A stretch of 64,000 nt of DNA from Streptomyces fulvoviolaceus (GCF_000718165.1 NZ_JOEY01000038.1:35132-99131); one strand, 5' to 3'; shown: positions 36,299-44,564, counted from the stretch's first letter. The notes: generated by a model from the sequence alone, not told the origin. Made by a program: numbers and translations.

Positions 36299-37315
36299 TC
36301 ACACCCCTCCGCGCAGTCGGGCGCTCGGGTCGAGCGCGTCGCGCACCCCGTCACCCAGCACGTTCAGCGCTGCCGTGGTCAGCGCGATCAGCAGTCCCGG
36401 CGCGATCGTCACGGTGGGGCGGGTGTAGAGCAGTCCGAGGCCGTCCTCGATGATCGTGCCCCAACTGGCCTCCGGCGGCTGGACGCCGACGGACAGGAAG
36501 GACAGGGCCGACTCGGTGAGCATGGCCAGCGCGGTCATCAGCGGGACGAAGACGATCGCCGTGGGCACGACGTTCGGCAGCACTTCGCGCCGCAGGATGC
36601 GCAGGGTGGGGGCGCCGGAGCCGATGGCCGCGTGGATGAACTCCTTGTTGCGCAGGACGAGTACCTGGCCGCGCAACGGGCGGGCGATGTACGGCACATA
36701 GATCGCCGCGATGATCGCGACGGGCAGCCAGAGACTTCCCGCCTCGACCGTGATCGGGCCCAGCTTGAGCCCGTTGGTGAGCAGGACCACCGACAGACAG
36801 ATGGCCAGCAGGTACACCGGGAACGCCCAGATGACGTCCAGGATCCGCGAGATGACGGCATCGACGACACCGCCCGCGTACCCGGCGACGACTCCCACGG
36901 CCGTACCGATGACGCAGGTGAGCAGGGCCGCGGTGACGCCGATGAACAGGCTCGTACGGCCGCCGTACAGCAGGCGGGCCATGACGTCGCGGCCCTGGTT
37001 GTCGGCGCCGAGCAAGTAGTGGGCGGGGTCCCAGGTCGGGCCGATCGGCGTGACGCCGAGGCCGAGGCCGGTGCTGCTCGGGGTGAGCACCGGCACCGTC
37101 TTTCCGCCGACGACCGTGGTGCCGGAGACATGGGACTGGAAGGGGTCGGTGTGGGCGATGTGGTCCGCGTACAGGGGCGCGCACAGGGTCGCCAGCACGA
37201 CGATCAGCAGCAGCGCGGCCGCGGCCAGCGCCGACCTGTTGTGCACCAGGTCGGCGGCGGCCGTCCGCCAGGGGCCCGGCGAGCGCCGGGCCCCTACCGA
37301 TGGGGACAGGTTCAT
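36299..37315 (-). CDS. Oligopeptide/dipeptide ABC importer permease (OppC/DppC type)
   Basis: About 338 aa. First membrane segment SALAAAALLLIVVLATLCAPLY, large external loop with PIGPTWDPAHYLLGADNQGRDV (the DppC signature), coupling loop LRNKEFIHAAIGSGAPTLRILRREVLPN. ATG overlaps the binding-protein stop (ATGA). Codons 8-15 form a very stable hairpin (see separate entry) that may lower expression of the permeases relative to the binding protein. Confidence 0.87.
   Translation of the reverse strand: MNLSPSVGARRSPGPWRTAAADLVHNRSALAAAALLLIVVLATLCAPLYADHIAHTDPFQSHVSGTTVVGGKTVPVLTPSSTGLGLGVTPIGPTWDPAHYLLGADNQGRDVMARLLYGGRTSLFIGVTAALLTCVIGTAVGVVAGYAGGVVDAVISRILDVIWAFPVYLLAICLSVVLLTNGLKLGPITVEAGSLWLPVAIIAAIYVPYIARPLRGQVLVLRNKEFIHAAIGSGAPTLRILRREVLPNVVPTAIVFVPLMTALAMLTESALSFLSVGVQPPEASWGTIIEDGLGLLYTRPTVTIAPGLLIALTTAALNVLGDGVRDALDPSARLRGGV
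37271..37294 (-). promoter_or_regulatory. Strong hairpin inside the start of oppC-like gene
   Basis: Ten-base perfect all-GC stem (37271-37280 with 37285-37294) and a four-base loop, within codons 8-15 of the permease gene. Placed just after the binding-protein gene, it could stabilise the upstream mRNA or attenuate downstream expression. It is coding sequence, so no conventional terminator is implied. Confidence 0.45.
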
Positions 37316-39048
37316 TTCACCCACAGCTGCCCGAAGAGCATGTAGAACTGCTTGCTGAACTGGTAGTTGCCGACCCGCTTCGACGTGAAGTCGATGAGCT
37401 TCGGGTTGATCAGCGGGACGACCGGGGACTCGGCCATGATCTCCTGGTCGATGGCGCCCCACTGCTTGTCGGCGCCGGCCTGGTCGGTCTGGGACGTCTT
37501 CAGCGCCGTCTGCATCTTCGCGTCGATGCCCTTGTCGCAGAAGCCGGCGATGTTGATGCTGGAGTCGCTGCCGGGGTGGTAACTCGCGCAGGACAGCAGC
37601 ACGTTGAGGAAGTCGGAGGCCGCCGGATAGTCCTGGTACCAGGACGTCAGCGCCAGCTGCACCTTGTTCTTGGTGTTCTGGATGTAGGTGAACTGGATGT
37701 TCCCCGACAGCGGCTTGAGCGTCGCCTTGTAGCCGAGCTGAGTCAGCAGGCTCTGCAGGTACTGTCCGATCGACTTGTTGACGTCGTCGTCCTGGACGAC
37801 GATGCCGACTTCCTGCCCCGCCGTACCCGACTTCTTCACCAGCGCCTTGGCCTTGGCCAGGTCAGCGGCCGTCCAGGTCTTGCCGCCGCCCTTGGTGTAG
37901 TCGCACGAGTCGACGTGCCCGGGGAAGCCCGGCGGCAGGATCGTGCACGCGGGAGAGGCGAGGTTCTTGCCGCCGTACAGCCGCACCACGGCCGACCGGT
38001 CGACAGCGTAGTTGATGGCCTGACGCGCCAACTTGTTGTTGAACGGCGCCATGTTGACGTTCAGCGTCGCGTACCAGAACGCGGTCAGCGGGTTCACATG
38101 CGCCTGCGAGGCGTACTTGGTGCCGATCTCATTGAGGCGGTCGGCGGGCGGCGGGTCGTACATCCAGTCCGCCTGGCCGTTCTGGACGGCGGTGACCTCG
38201 GACTCGACGGTCTGACCGAAGGTGTAGTCGATGGCGTCGGGATAGCCCTCGGGCTGCGCCTGCCGCGACCACTCCTTGAAGTGCGGGTTGCGGACCAGCT
38301 TCAGCGCCCGGTTCGGGTCGTACGAGGCGGCCATGTACGGGCCGGTCGTGGGGAGCGGCTTGGTGCCGGCGTCCTTCGCCGGCGAGTCCTTCGGTACGAC
38401 GCTGGCGTGCGGGACGGCCAGCTTGTACTCGAACTCCGGGTCCGCGGCGGTGAGGTTGACGGTGACCGTGTTCGCCTTCGCGTCGCCGGTCACGCCTCCC
38501 TCGAGCGTGCAGGAGGCCGGCTTCTTGAGGCAGGCGTCGGCTCCGACGATGCCGTTGTAGAAGGTGCCCGCGGTGGGGCTGGAGACCTTGAAGATGCGCT
38601 GGAAGGACGCCACCACGTCGTCCGTGGTCAGCGCCTTGCCGTTGGAGAAGGAGATGCCCTTGCGGAGCGTGAAGGTGTACGTCTTGCCGCCGTTGGTCAC
38701 CTTGGGCATCGCTGCGGCCAGGTCGGGGACGACGGTGAACGACTGCTGGCCGTCGACCTTCTTGAACGCCAGCAGACCGTCGTACATCGACTGGTACAAC
38801 TGCCAGTACTGGAGCGTGTAGTTGACCTGCGGGTCGAAGCTGCCCGCGGCCGCGTGGGCGACGAGCTTCAGGGTGCCGCCCTTGTGCTCGGGCTGGAAGG
38901 CGGAGGAGCCGGAGCCGGAGGTGGACGCGCTCGGGTCGGAAGAGGTGCCGCCGTCGGAGGACGAACAGGCGGCGACGGTCAGGGCGAGGGCGACGGTGGT
39001 CGCGGCGAACGCGACCCGTCTCGTGCCGCGGGACATGGCAAGGGGCAT
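37312..39048 (-). CDS. Oligopeptide ABC importer substrate-binding lipoprotein (OppA/DppA type)
   Basis: 578 aa. Lipoprotein signal with lipobox ending at Cys28 (LTVAAC), then an SBP_bac_5 domain (GGTLKLVAHAAAGSFDPQVNYTLQYWQLYQSMYDGL; VVPDLAAAMPKVTNGGKTYTFTLRKGISFSNG). First gene of the importer operon. A proline iminopeptidase gene immediately upstream on the same strand suggests the ligand is a Pro-containing peptide or amide. An ATG four codons later is also possible. Confidence 0.88.
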   Translation of the reverse strand: MPLAMSRGTRRVAFAATTVALALTVAACSSSDGGTSSDPSASTSGSGSSAFQPEHKGGTLKLVAHAAAGSFDPQVNYTLQYWQLYQSMYDGLLAFKKVDGQQSFTVVPDLAAAMPKVTNGGKTYTFTLRKGISFSNGKALTTDDVVASFQRIFKVSSPTAGTFYNGIVGADACLKKPASCTLEGGVTGDAKANTVTVNLTAADPEFEYKLAVPHASVVPKDSPAKDAGTKPLPTTGPYMAASYDPNRALKLVRNPHFKEWSRQAQPEGYPDAIDYTFGQTVESEVTAVQNGQADWMYDPPPADRLNEIGTKYASQAHVNPLTAFWYATLNVNMAPFNNKLARQAINYAVDRSAVVRLYGGKNLASPACTILPPGFPGHVDSCDYTKGGGKTWTAADLAKAKALVKKSGTAGQEVGIVVQDDDVNKSIGQYLQSLLTQLGYKATLKPLSGNIQFTYIQNTKNKVQLALTSWYQDYPAASDFLNVLLSCASYHPGSDSSINIAGFCDKGIDAKMQTALKTSQTDQAGADKQWGAIDQEIMAESPVVPLINPKLIDFTSKRVGNYQFSKQFYMLFGQLWVK

Positions 39049-39085
39049 GGCAAGGAGCTCCCGTCGGGGATCAGTCTGCGGAGTC

Positions 39086-39985
39086 TCAGTCGGTGGAGTC
39101 GAGGAACTCGCCGACGACCCGGAGGTAGAGCTCCTCCTCCTCGACGTGCGGCATGTGGCTGGAGTGCTCGAACATGTGCCAGCGCACGTCAGGGATGTGG
39201 TCGGCGAAGGGCTTGACGGTCTCGGGAGTCGCTTCGTCGTAGCGTCCGGACACCAGCAGGGTGGGCGCCTCGATCAGGTGCAGCCGGTCGATGACCGACC
39301 AGTCCTTCATGGTGCCGGTCACATGGAACTCATTGGGGCCGTTCATGGTGTGGTACACCGTGGGATCGGCCTCGACATTGGCCCAAGTGGCGTTCACCTC
39401 GGGCGGGTTGGGGATGACCCGGCAGACGTGGCGGTCGTAGAAGACCTTCTCGGCGGCCCGGTACTCGGGGTCGTCCGTGGTCCCGGCCGCCTCGTGGGCG
39501 AGCAGGGTCTGCTGGACGTCCGGCGGCAGAGCGGCCCGCAGTTCGGCCGCGCCCTCCAGCCACAGCTCCATGGACGCGGGGGAGTCGGCGATGACCAGGC
39601 CGCGCAGCCCGGGCGGCCGGCGCACGGCGTGCTCGGCGGCGAGCATGCCGCCCCAGGACTGGCCGAGGACGTGGTAGGCGTCGGCGATGCCCAACGCCTT
39701 GAGGAGGTTGTCGAGTTCGTCGAGGAAGAGCTGGACGGTCCAGAAGTCGGCGCCCTTGACGGGCAGGTGGGTGGAGAGTCCGATGCCGAGCTGGTCGTAG
39801 TGCACCACTTGGCGGCCCTGCTGGGCGATGTTCGCGATGCTCAGCGTGTAGTTGTGGCCGGCGCCGGGTCCGCCGTGCAGGACGACCAAGGGTGTCCTGC
39901 CGCCGGGTTCGCCGGTGATCCGGTACCAGGTGGAATAGCCGTTGAAATCGACGGTTCCGGTGTGGTTCGGTTCGGGGATCGCCAC
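39086..39985 (-). CDS. Proline iminopeptidase-type alpha/beta hydrolase (S33)
   Basis: About 299 aa. HGGPGAGHNYTL oxyanion segment, nucleophile in LGQSWGGMLA, Asp in SGRYDEATP and His in EHSSHMPHVEEEE: the S33 prolyl aminopeptidase pattern of the tricorn-interacting F1 type. Cleaves N-terminal proline from peptides, or acts as an amidase. GTG at 39985 has a GGGAGG site seven bases before it; the longer upstream frame crosses the promoter region. Cotranscribed with the peptide importer 37 bp downstream. Confidence 0.86.
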   Translation of the reverse strand: MAIPEPNHTGTVDFNGYSTWYRITGEPGGRTPLVVLHGGPGAGHNYTLSIANIAQQGRQVVHYDQLGIGLSTHLPVKGADFWTVQLFLDELDNLLKALGIADAYHVLGQSWGGMLAAEHAVRRPPGLRGLVIADSPASMELWLEGAAELRAALPPDVQQTLLAHEAAGTTDDPEYRAAEKVFYDRHVCRVIPNPPEVNATWANVEADPTVYHTMNGPNEFHVTGTMKDWSVIDRLHLIEAPTLLVSGRYDEATPETVKPFADHIPDVRWHMFEHSSHMPHVEEEELYLRVVGEFLDSTD

Positions 39986-40070
39986 GGGGGTGCCTCCCAG
40001 AGCGGCCGGAATCAGTCGGCCTCTGTCTGAAACGTGATGGGTGTGACGGATGGATGAGATAGTGGTGGGG

Positions 40071-40097
40071 TAAAAGGTCAGGCCACAAGACCTTTTA
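40071..40097. promoter_or_regulatory. Nine-base inverted repeat in divergent promoter
   Basis: TAAAAGGTC (40071-40079) and GACCTTTTA (40089-40097) separated by nine bases, between the iminopeptidase and GntR genes. A GGTC...GACC core with A/T flanks suits a dimeric GntR-family repressor. Could be the operator for both directions. Confidence 0.45.
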
Positions 40098-40225
40098 GCG
40101 GGGGCAGGGCAAGACGTAACGGCGTGTTTACGCGGCTCCCGCGCGTTTACCGCAGCGGCATGTGAAGGGGAGGACAGCTGACATCCGCACCAGAGCCACC
40201 TGAACCGGGGGACGAGTTCTCGCGC

Positions 40226-40993
40226 GTGCTCGACCGGGTCCTGCTGAGTGGCGCTCCGTCGCCGGAGTTGCGCCCGGTGCGAGTCGCGTCCGCCGTCGAC
40301 GAGGTCGCCGACCGGCTGCTCACCGCGATCGCTGTCGGAGACTTTCTGCCGGGCGAGCGGCTGCCGGCCGAACGCGAGCTGATCCGGCTGCTGGGGGTCA
40401 GCCGTCCCACCGTGCGCGAGGCGATCGCCCGTCTGCAGGGTGTCGGCGTCGTCGAGATCCGCCGCGGCCGCAACGGCGGGGCCTACGTCCGCGACAGCTG
40501 GACCGAGTCGTCCGCGGCCGCGGTGCGTCACACGCTGCTGCCCCGCTGGGAGGAGTTCGAGCAACTCTTCGACCTGCGAGGGCTGGTGGAGGGCATGGTG
40601 GCCGCGACGGCGGCCCGGCGCAGGCACCCTAGGGACCTCGAGCCCATGCGGGAGGCCCTGGCCGCCTATCTGTCGGCGCGCACGCCGCGTGACGCGCAGA
40701 CCGCGGACAGCGCGTTCCATCAGGCGGTCTGTGCCGCCACGGGCAACCCGCAGATCGTCATGCTCAGTCGGGACCTGCTGGCACGCATCAGCCTCGGTTT
40801 CCCGGTCGAGCCCTGGGGCAAGGGCGAGCGGACGCACTTCCACCAGGGCGGCGAGGACCACAAGGCCCTGTACGAGTCCATCGCGGCGGGCGAGCCCGAG
40901 CGTGCGGAGGAGATCGCACAACGGCACTTCATGATCAGCGCCGAGATGATCCGTGACGTGCTGGCCCGCGTCCGGGCCGCGGGGGAGTCCTGA
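40226..40993 (+). CDS. GntR-family (FadR subfamily) regulator
   Basis: About 255 aa. N-terminal winged helix (DEVADRLLTAIAVGDFLPGERLPAERELIRLLGVSRPTVREAIARLQGVGVVEIRRGRNGGAYV) and C-terminal FCD helical bundle (FDLRGLVEGMVAATAARR; DSAFHQAVCAATGN) whose Asp/His residues often bind a metal and a carboxylate effector. Probably controls the divergent peptidase/importer operon. The start is uncertain: GTG 40226 is used. A CTG at 40178 lies just four bases after a strong GGAGG and is in frame, which would add 16 residues. Confidence 0.82.
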   Translation: MLDRVLLSGAPSPELRPVRVASAVDEVADRLLTAIAVGDFLPGERLPAERELIRLLGVSRPTVREAIARLQGVGVVEIRRGRNGGAYVRDSWTESSAAAVRHTLLPRWEEFEQLFDLRGLVEGMVAATAARRRHPRDLEPMREALAAYLSARTPRDAQTADSAFHQAVCAATGNPQIVMLSRDLLARISLGFPVEPWGKGERTHFHQGGEDHKALYESIAAGEPERAEEIAQRHFMISAEMIRDVLARVRAAGES

Positions 40994-41017
40994 CGGCGCC
41001 GGTCGTGTGCGTCAGGA
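40988..41017. terminator. Inverted repeat over two convergent stop codons
   Basis: TCCTGAC (40988-40994) and GTCAGGA (41011-41017), which contain the stops of the GntR and TetR genes. The seven-base stem has a 16-base GC-rich loop. Possible bidirectional terminator. Confidence 0.35.
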
Positions 41018-41614
41018 GGGGCGGGCGACGAGGGCGGGCAGGACCACGGCGTCGAGGTAGCGGACGAGAAAGGTCCGGTCGACCGCCTGCCCCTCCATCA
41101 GGGGACGGGCGGCGAGGGCGCCGACCAGGAGGTACGGGAGGTAGCCCAGAGCCGGGGACGCCGGGCGGACCTCGCCCCGCTCCACGGCCCGCCGCAGCAG
41201 CGTTTCGATTCCGCGCGGATCGGGGTCGACGATCAGGTCCCGCAGTGCCCGCCGCAGGTCGGGGTGGCTGTTCACGGCGTGGATCAGCCCCCGCGCCAGT
41301 GCGGTCTCCTTCTCCAGCTCCTCGTCGTCCAGCTGCGCCACCATCTCGTGGAGGTCACCGCGCAGGGAGCCGGTGTCGATGCCGTCGAGTACGAGGCCCC
41401 TGCCGTGTCGCAGGGCCCGGGCGACCAGCTCCGGTTTGCCGGCCCACTGGCGGTAGAGGGTGGCTTTGCTGCATCGGGTGCGGGCTGCGACGGATCCCAT
41501 GGTCAGCGCCTCGTACCCGACCTCGCCCAGCAGGTCGAGCACGGCGGTGTACAGCTCCGCCTCGCGTTCCGGAGTGAGGCGGCTGCGGCGTGTCCGCGGT
41601 GCGACGGTAGTCAT
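41012..41614 (-). CDS. TetR-family regulator
   Basis: 200 aa. N-terminal helix-turn-helix (ELYTAVLDLLGEVGYEALTMGSVAARTRCSKATLYRQWAGKPELVARAL), variable helical ligand domain. Divergent from a second TetR gene, with two palindromic operators in the 102-bp gap. There is no enzyme or transporter gene next to it, so the pair probably regulates distant targets or each other. Confidence 0.85.
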   Translation of the reverse strand: MTTVAPRTRRSRLTPEREAELYTAVLDLLGEVGYEALTMGSVAARTRCSKATLYRQWAGKPELVARALRHGRGLVLDGIDTGSLRGDLHEMVAQLDDEELEKETALARGLIHAVNSHPDLRRALRDLIVDPDPRGIETLLRRAVERGEVRPASPALGYLPYLLVGALAARPLMEGQAVDRTFLVRYLDAVVLPALVARPS

Positions 41615-41632
41615 CCGCGACCCCTCTTTCGA

Positions 41633-41647
41633 ACGAAACGGTTTCGT
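41633..41647. promoter_or_regulatory. TetR operator A
   Basis: ACGAAAC-G-GTTTCGT, a perfect 15-base palindrome around a central base, 18 bp upstream of the minus-strand TetR start. Confidence 0.65.
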
Positions 41648-41679
41648 ACAGAAGTAGGGTAGTCGAGAATCTCTTCAAT

Positions 41680-41694
41680 ACGAAACCGTTTCGG
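41680..41694. promoter_or_regulatory. TetR operator B
   Basis: ACGAAAC-C-GTTTCGG, matching operator A except for its last and central base, 22 bp upstream of the plus-strand TetR start. Centre-to-centre distance to A is 47 bp. Confidence 0.6.
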
Positions 41695-41716
41695 TAGTGA
41701 AAAGGAGCTCACGGGC

Positions 41717-42325
41717 ATGGCAGGAACGCCACCGCCTCCGGCGAAGCCGGGACGCCCCCGGGACGCGGGCGCCGACGACCGCATCCTGCAGGCCGTCGTC
41801 GACGAACTCGCCGATCACGGCGTCGCGGGCTTGCGCATCAACAACGTGGCCGCGCGCGCCAAGGTCGCCAAGCGGACCCTGTACGCGCGCTGGACCGAGC
41901 GGGACGACCTGATCCTGGCGGGCCTGTCCACCCTGGCCCTGCATCTCGCTCCGCCGCGGACCGGCAGTCTCGAGGGCGACCTGGGCGTCCTCTACGACAC
42001 GATCGCCGACGCCCTGGACAGCCCGCGCTGGCTGATCGCGGCCCGCTGCTCCTTCGAACTGCCTGACCATCCCGACCTCTACGCGAGGTTCCAGCGGGAC
42101 TGCATCGACCAGCCCCTCGCCGTCGTCGAGGACGTCCTCTTCGACGCGCAGCGGCGCGGCGAACTGCGCGCCGGGGTCGACCGATCCGTGGCCGCCGAGA
42201 CCTTCACCGCTTCCATCGCGACCTTCTGCACCCGCATCGCGCACCTGCGCGGCGTCAGCGCACGCGGTGTCCGGGAGCAGTTCCTCGACCTGGTCCTGCA
42301 CGGGCTGCGCGCCGACACCGTGTGA
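41717..42325 (+). CDS. TetR-family regulator
   Basis: 202 aa. N-terminal arm GRPRDAGADDRILQAVVDELADHGVAGLRINNVAARAKVAKRTLYARWTERDDLILAGL is the TetR helix-turn-helix; the C-terminal domain resembles the TetR_C_33/AcrR-like group. Divergent from the other TetR gene over operators A and B. The two proteins are not close paralogues by eye (different recognition helices), so one may bind both sites and the other neither. Confidence 0.84.
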   Translation: MAGTPPPPAKPGRPRDAGADDRILQAVVDELADHGVAGLRINNVAARAKVAKRTLYARWTERDDLILAGLSTLALHLAPPRTGSLEGDLGVLYDTIADALDSPRWLIAARCSFELPDHPDLYARFQRDCIDQPLAVVEDVLFDAQRRGELRAGVDRSVAAETFTASIATFCTRIAHLRGVSARGVREQFLDLVLHGLRADTV

Positions 42326-42342
42326 CGCCTGAGGGCTCCGTC

Positions 42343-42487
42343 GGCTGTGTCGATATGCGGCTCCGCCGCGGGGCCGCGACAGGTGGGCGGCCGACTGCGG
42401 CGCCGTCGTGGCTGGTCGCTCCCCCACTCTCGGCTGCGCTCGAGCGGGGGGACCCCCATCGCGGCGGAGCCGCATATCGACACAGCC
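42343..42487. repeat. 145-bp element with 28-bp perfect terminal inverted repeats
   Basis: The arm 42343-42370 is the exact reverse complement of 42460-42487 (inner ends GCTCCGCCGCG and CGCGGCGGAGC). The interior has a run of C, a CTCGAG core and a run of G that can fold further. It contains no open frame. Similar inverted-repeat intergenic modules are, to my knowledge, dispersed through Streptomyces genomes. It lies between the second TetR gene and the convergent decarboxylase-fold gene, so it may also serve as a terminator. Confidence 0.7.
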
Positions 42488-42538
42488 CCGCGCCCCTTCA
42501 GGGCGCTGACGTACCGCACCGGACTGCGCCGGGTCCGC

Positions 42539-43114
42539 TCAGGACGGCGGAGCCGGTACCGCGAAGACCCGCAGCTGGAGGGCCAGGGTGCTGTAGTAGC
42601 CCACGAGTGTCGACAGTTCGAAAAGGGCGCGTTCACCCAGGGCGGCGCGGGCCTTGTCGTACTCGCCCTCGCCGAGTGCCCCGGACCGGCTGGTCAGTGC
42701 GCAGGCGAACACCCAGGCGGCAAGCTCGGCGGGGTCGGACAGCAGGGGATCCCGGCCGTCGCGCAGCGCCAGCAGCTCGGTCTTCGTCAGGCCCGCGGCG
42801 GCGCCGACGCGTTCGTGCGCGTGGCGTTCGAAGGCGCTGTCCCAGGCCTGGGCGACGACGAGGATCGCCGTCTCCCGGATGCGGTCGGTGAGGCACGTGC
42901 GGTAGCGGATCGCCGCTCCCAGTTCCTGGAGGGCCCGACCGAGCTCGGGACTCAGCAGCATGGCGTTGAACGGGCCGTTCAGCCGCCCCTCGGCGTCGGT
43001 GAGGGCGAAGTGCTGCGGCCCCGTGGAGCGCGGGCCGCCGGTGATCTCCGCGTACAACGCCCGCTGCTGTACGTCGAGGTCGGCCGGGGCGAGCAGGCGC
43101 AGACGCGAGCTCAC
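42539..43114 (-). CDS. Carboxymuconolactone decarboxylase-fold protein
   Basis: About 191 aa. CMD-like helical fold (ALQELGAAIRYRTCLTDRIRETAILVVAQAWDSAFERHAHERVGAAAG). It has the Glu and His of the family but no CxxC redox pair, so a decarboxylase/lactone-type or structural role is more likely than peroxidase activity. GTG overlaps the stop of the DRE-TIM lyase gene, so the two are cotranscribed from the TGTCGACA promoter at 44.46 kb. Confidence 0.78.
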   Translation of the reverse strand: MSSRLRLLAPADLDVQQRALYAEITGGPRSTGPQHFALTDAEGRLNGPFNAMLLSPELGRALQELGAAIRYRTCLTDRIRETAILVVAQAWDSAFERHAHERVGAAAGLTKTELLALRDGRDPLLSDPAELAAWVFACALTSRSGALGEGEYDKARAALGERALFELSTLVGYYSTLALQLRVFAVPAPPS

Positions 43115-44445
43115 CGCACCTCCTCGGCCAGCGCCGCCAGGTCGTCGTCCGTGAGCAGCCGGCCCTCGCACGCCATCAGCTCCCGGGCCCGGACGAGCAC
43201 GTCGTCCACCTGGGCGCGGCTGAGCTCGACACCGAGGGCCGTCAGTTTGTCGGCCAGCGTGTAGGGGCCGCTGTCCGGCGTGAAGGGCACCGTGCGGGTG
43301 TTGCCGACCAGGGTGGGCTCGAGGCAGTTGTGGAGCAGGGGGTCGATCTCCGTCTCCTGGGTGATGAGGTCCATGCCGCCCCAGCAGAAGGCGTGGGTGC
43401 CGGTCACCGGGTGGTTCCAGGCTGTTTGATAGTCCGTCAGTTCCTGTCCTGTCCGGGCAAGTTCGGTGAGCCGCTCGGTCCTGATGCCGGTGCGTACGCC
43501 GTACAGCGCCTCGAAGGCGAGCGCGGTCGCCGCGAGGTCGGCGTTGCCGGGGCCGCCGCAGTAGCCGTTGACCGACAGTTCCACGGCCGTGGCGCCGGCC
43601 CGGACGGCGGCGACCGCGCAACCGACCGCCAGGCCGAAGGTGTTGTGCGGGTGCAGTCCGACCTCGACGTCCGGGACCAGGGCGCGGGTGAGCCGCACCA
43701 GGTGGGCGTACGCCTCGGGGCTCATCGCGCCCGGCCCGTCGAAGAGGGTGAGTTCACTCGCCCCGGCGTCGGTCAGCACGGTGACGGACTCCTCGTGGGT
43801 CGCCTCGGTGGCGTACGAGACCATCAGCAGCGGCACGATCACGTCGAGGCCGCGCTCCCGGGCGTACGAGACCAGCCGCGCGGCCCTGGCCAGTACGGCC
43901 GCCCGGTCGCGCGGGGTGTCCTCGGCGCGCCACTCCTCGCCGCGCCACGCCCGCCCGTACACCGGTGCCTGGTAGATCAGGGAGGTTTCGGCGAACCCCT
44001 GCACCCACACCTGTACGGCGTCGTAGCCGGCCGCCGCCGCACGGTCGATGTCGTCCGTGGAACGCATCAGCGGGCACACCACCCGGCACTCCGGGTTCTC
44101 GCCCTTGACCAGTGCCACCTCGCCCTTGAGTGCCGCGTCGCCGCGCCCGCCGAGCCCCGCCGTGACGACCTCGGCCACCCCGCTGCCCACGAGCATGCGC
44201 AGGAACGCCTCCTTCGCCTCGGCGCTCGCGACCACGCCGGGCAGCGTCTCCACCGAGCGCAGCGTCGCGTCCCGGAGCCGTACCGACGCCGGCAGTGAAC
44301 CCACCACGTCCGTACGGCGGTTGAGGGGGCTGACCGACCAGCGGCCGGGCTCGTAGGCGCCGGCTGCGCGGCGCGCGGCCAGCTCGGCCCGGAAGCGGGC
44401 GATCTCCTCGGGTGTGAACGCGGGCGGCTTCTCCATACGACCCAT
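43111..44445 (-). CDS. DRE-TIM metallolyase (HMGL-like aldolase/lyase or acyltransferase)
   Basis: 444 aa. TIM barrel with N-terminal SVRLRDATLRSVE (the metal-binding RD motif) and the HxH metal motif VEVGLHPHNTFGLAVG. CGGPGNADLA and a Cys-containing C-terminal segment follow. The superfamily includes HMG-CoA lyase, 4-hydroxy-2-oxovalerate aldolase and isopropylmalate/homocitrate synthases; this sequence does not clearly fall in one class. An N-terminal ~50-residue extension precedes the barrel. In this operon context retro-aldol cleavage of a ring-opened intermediate is plausible (inference). Confidence 0.75.
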   Translation of the reverse strand: MGRMEKPPAFTPEEIARFRAELAARRAAGAYEPGRWSVSPLNRRTDVVGSLPASVRLRDATLRSVETLPGVVASAEAKEAFLRMLVGSGVAEVVTAGLGGRGDAALKGEVALVKGENPECRVVCPLMRSTDDIDRAAAAGYDAVQVWVQGFAETSLIYQAPVYGRAWRGEEWRAEDTPRDRAAVLARAARLVSYARERGLDVIVPLLMVSYATEATHEESVTVLTDAGASELTLFDGPGAMSPEAYAHLVRLTRALVPDVEVGLHPHNTFGLAVGCAVAAVRAGATAVELSVNGYCGGPGNADLAATALAFEALYGVRTGIRTERLTELARTGQELTDYQTAWNHPVTGTHAFCWGGMDLITQETEIDPLLHNCLEPTLVGNTRTVPFTPDSGPYTLADKLTALGVELSRAQVDDVLVRARELMACEGRLLTDDDLAALAEEVR

Positions 44446-44455
44446 CCAAGCTCTG

Positions 44456-44463
44456 TGTCGACA
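44456..44463. promoter_or_regulatory. TGTCGACA operator (lyase promoter)
   Basis: GTGTCGACAC centred 14 bp upstream of the DRE-TIM lyase ATG. First of three sites in this divergent promoter; same palindrome as in front of the GntR gene. Confidence 0.65.
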
Positions 44464-44507
44464 CTAATGGCAATACACCTGCAATGAGAGCCTAGATGTT
44501 TACTTTC

Positions 44508-44515
44508 TGTCGACA
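44508..44515. promoter_or_regulatory. TGTCGACA operator (middle site)
   Basis: Exact TGTCGACA in the middle of the divergent lyase/SDR promoter, 20 bp from the next copy. Confidence 0.65.
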
Positions 44516-44527
44516 CCTGGCTAGAAC

Positions 44528-44535
44528 TGTCGACA
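44528..44535. promoter_or_regulatory. TGTCGACA operator (SDR promoter)
   Basis: CTGTCGACAG, 30 bp before the SDR GTG start. With the previous copy it spaces the centres two helical turns apart. Confidence 0.65.
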
Positions 44536-44564
44536 GTTTCACCATCCGATCGAGGGGATCCCCC

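Noticed and set aside
42608..42615. TGTCGACA inside the CMD-fold gene
   Set aside because: It lies deep in coding sequence near the 3' end and encodes ordinary residues; no promoter is expected there.
42347..42891. Plus-strand frame crossing the inverted-repeat element and CMD gene
   Set aside because: It runs through a repeat and antisense to a recognised protein, with no family similarity.
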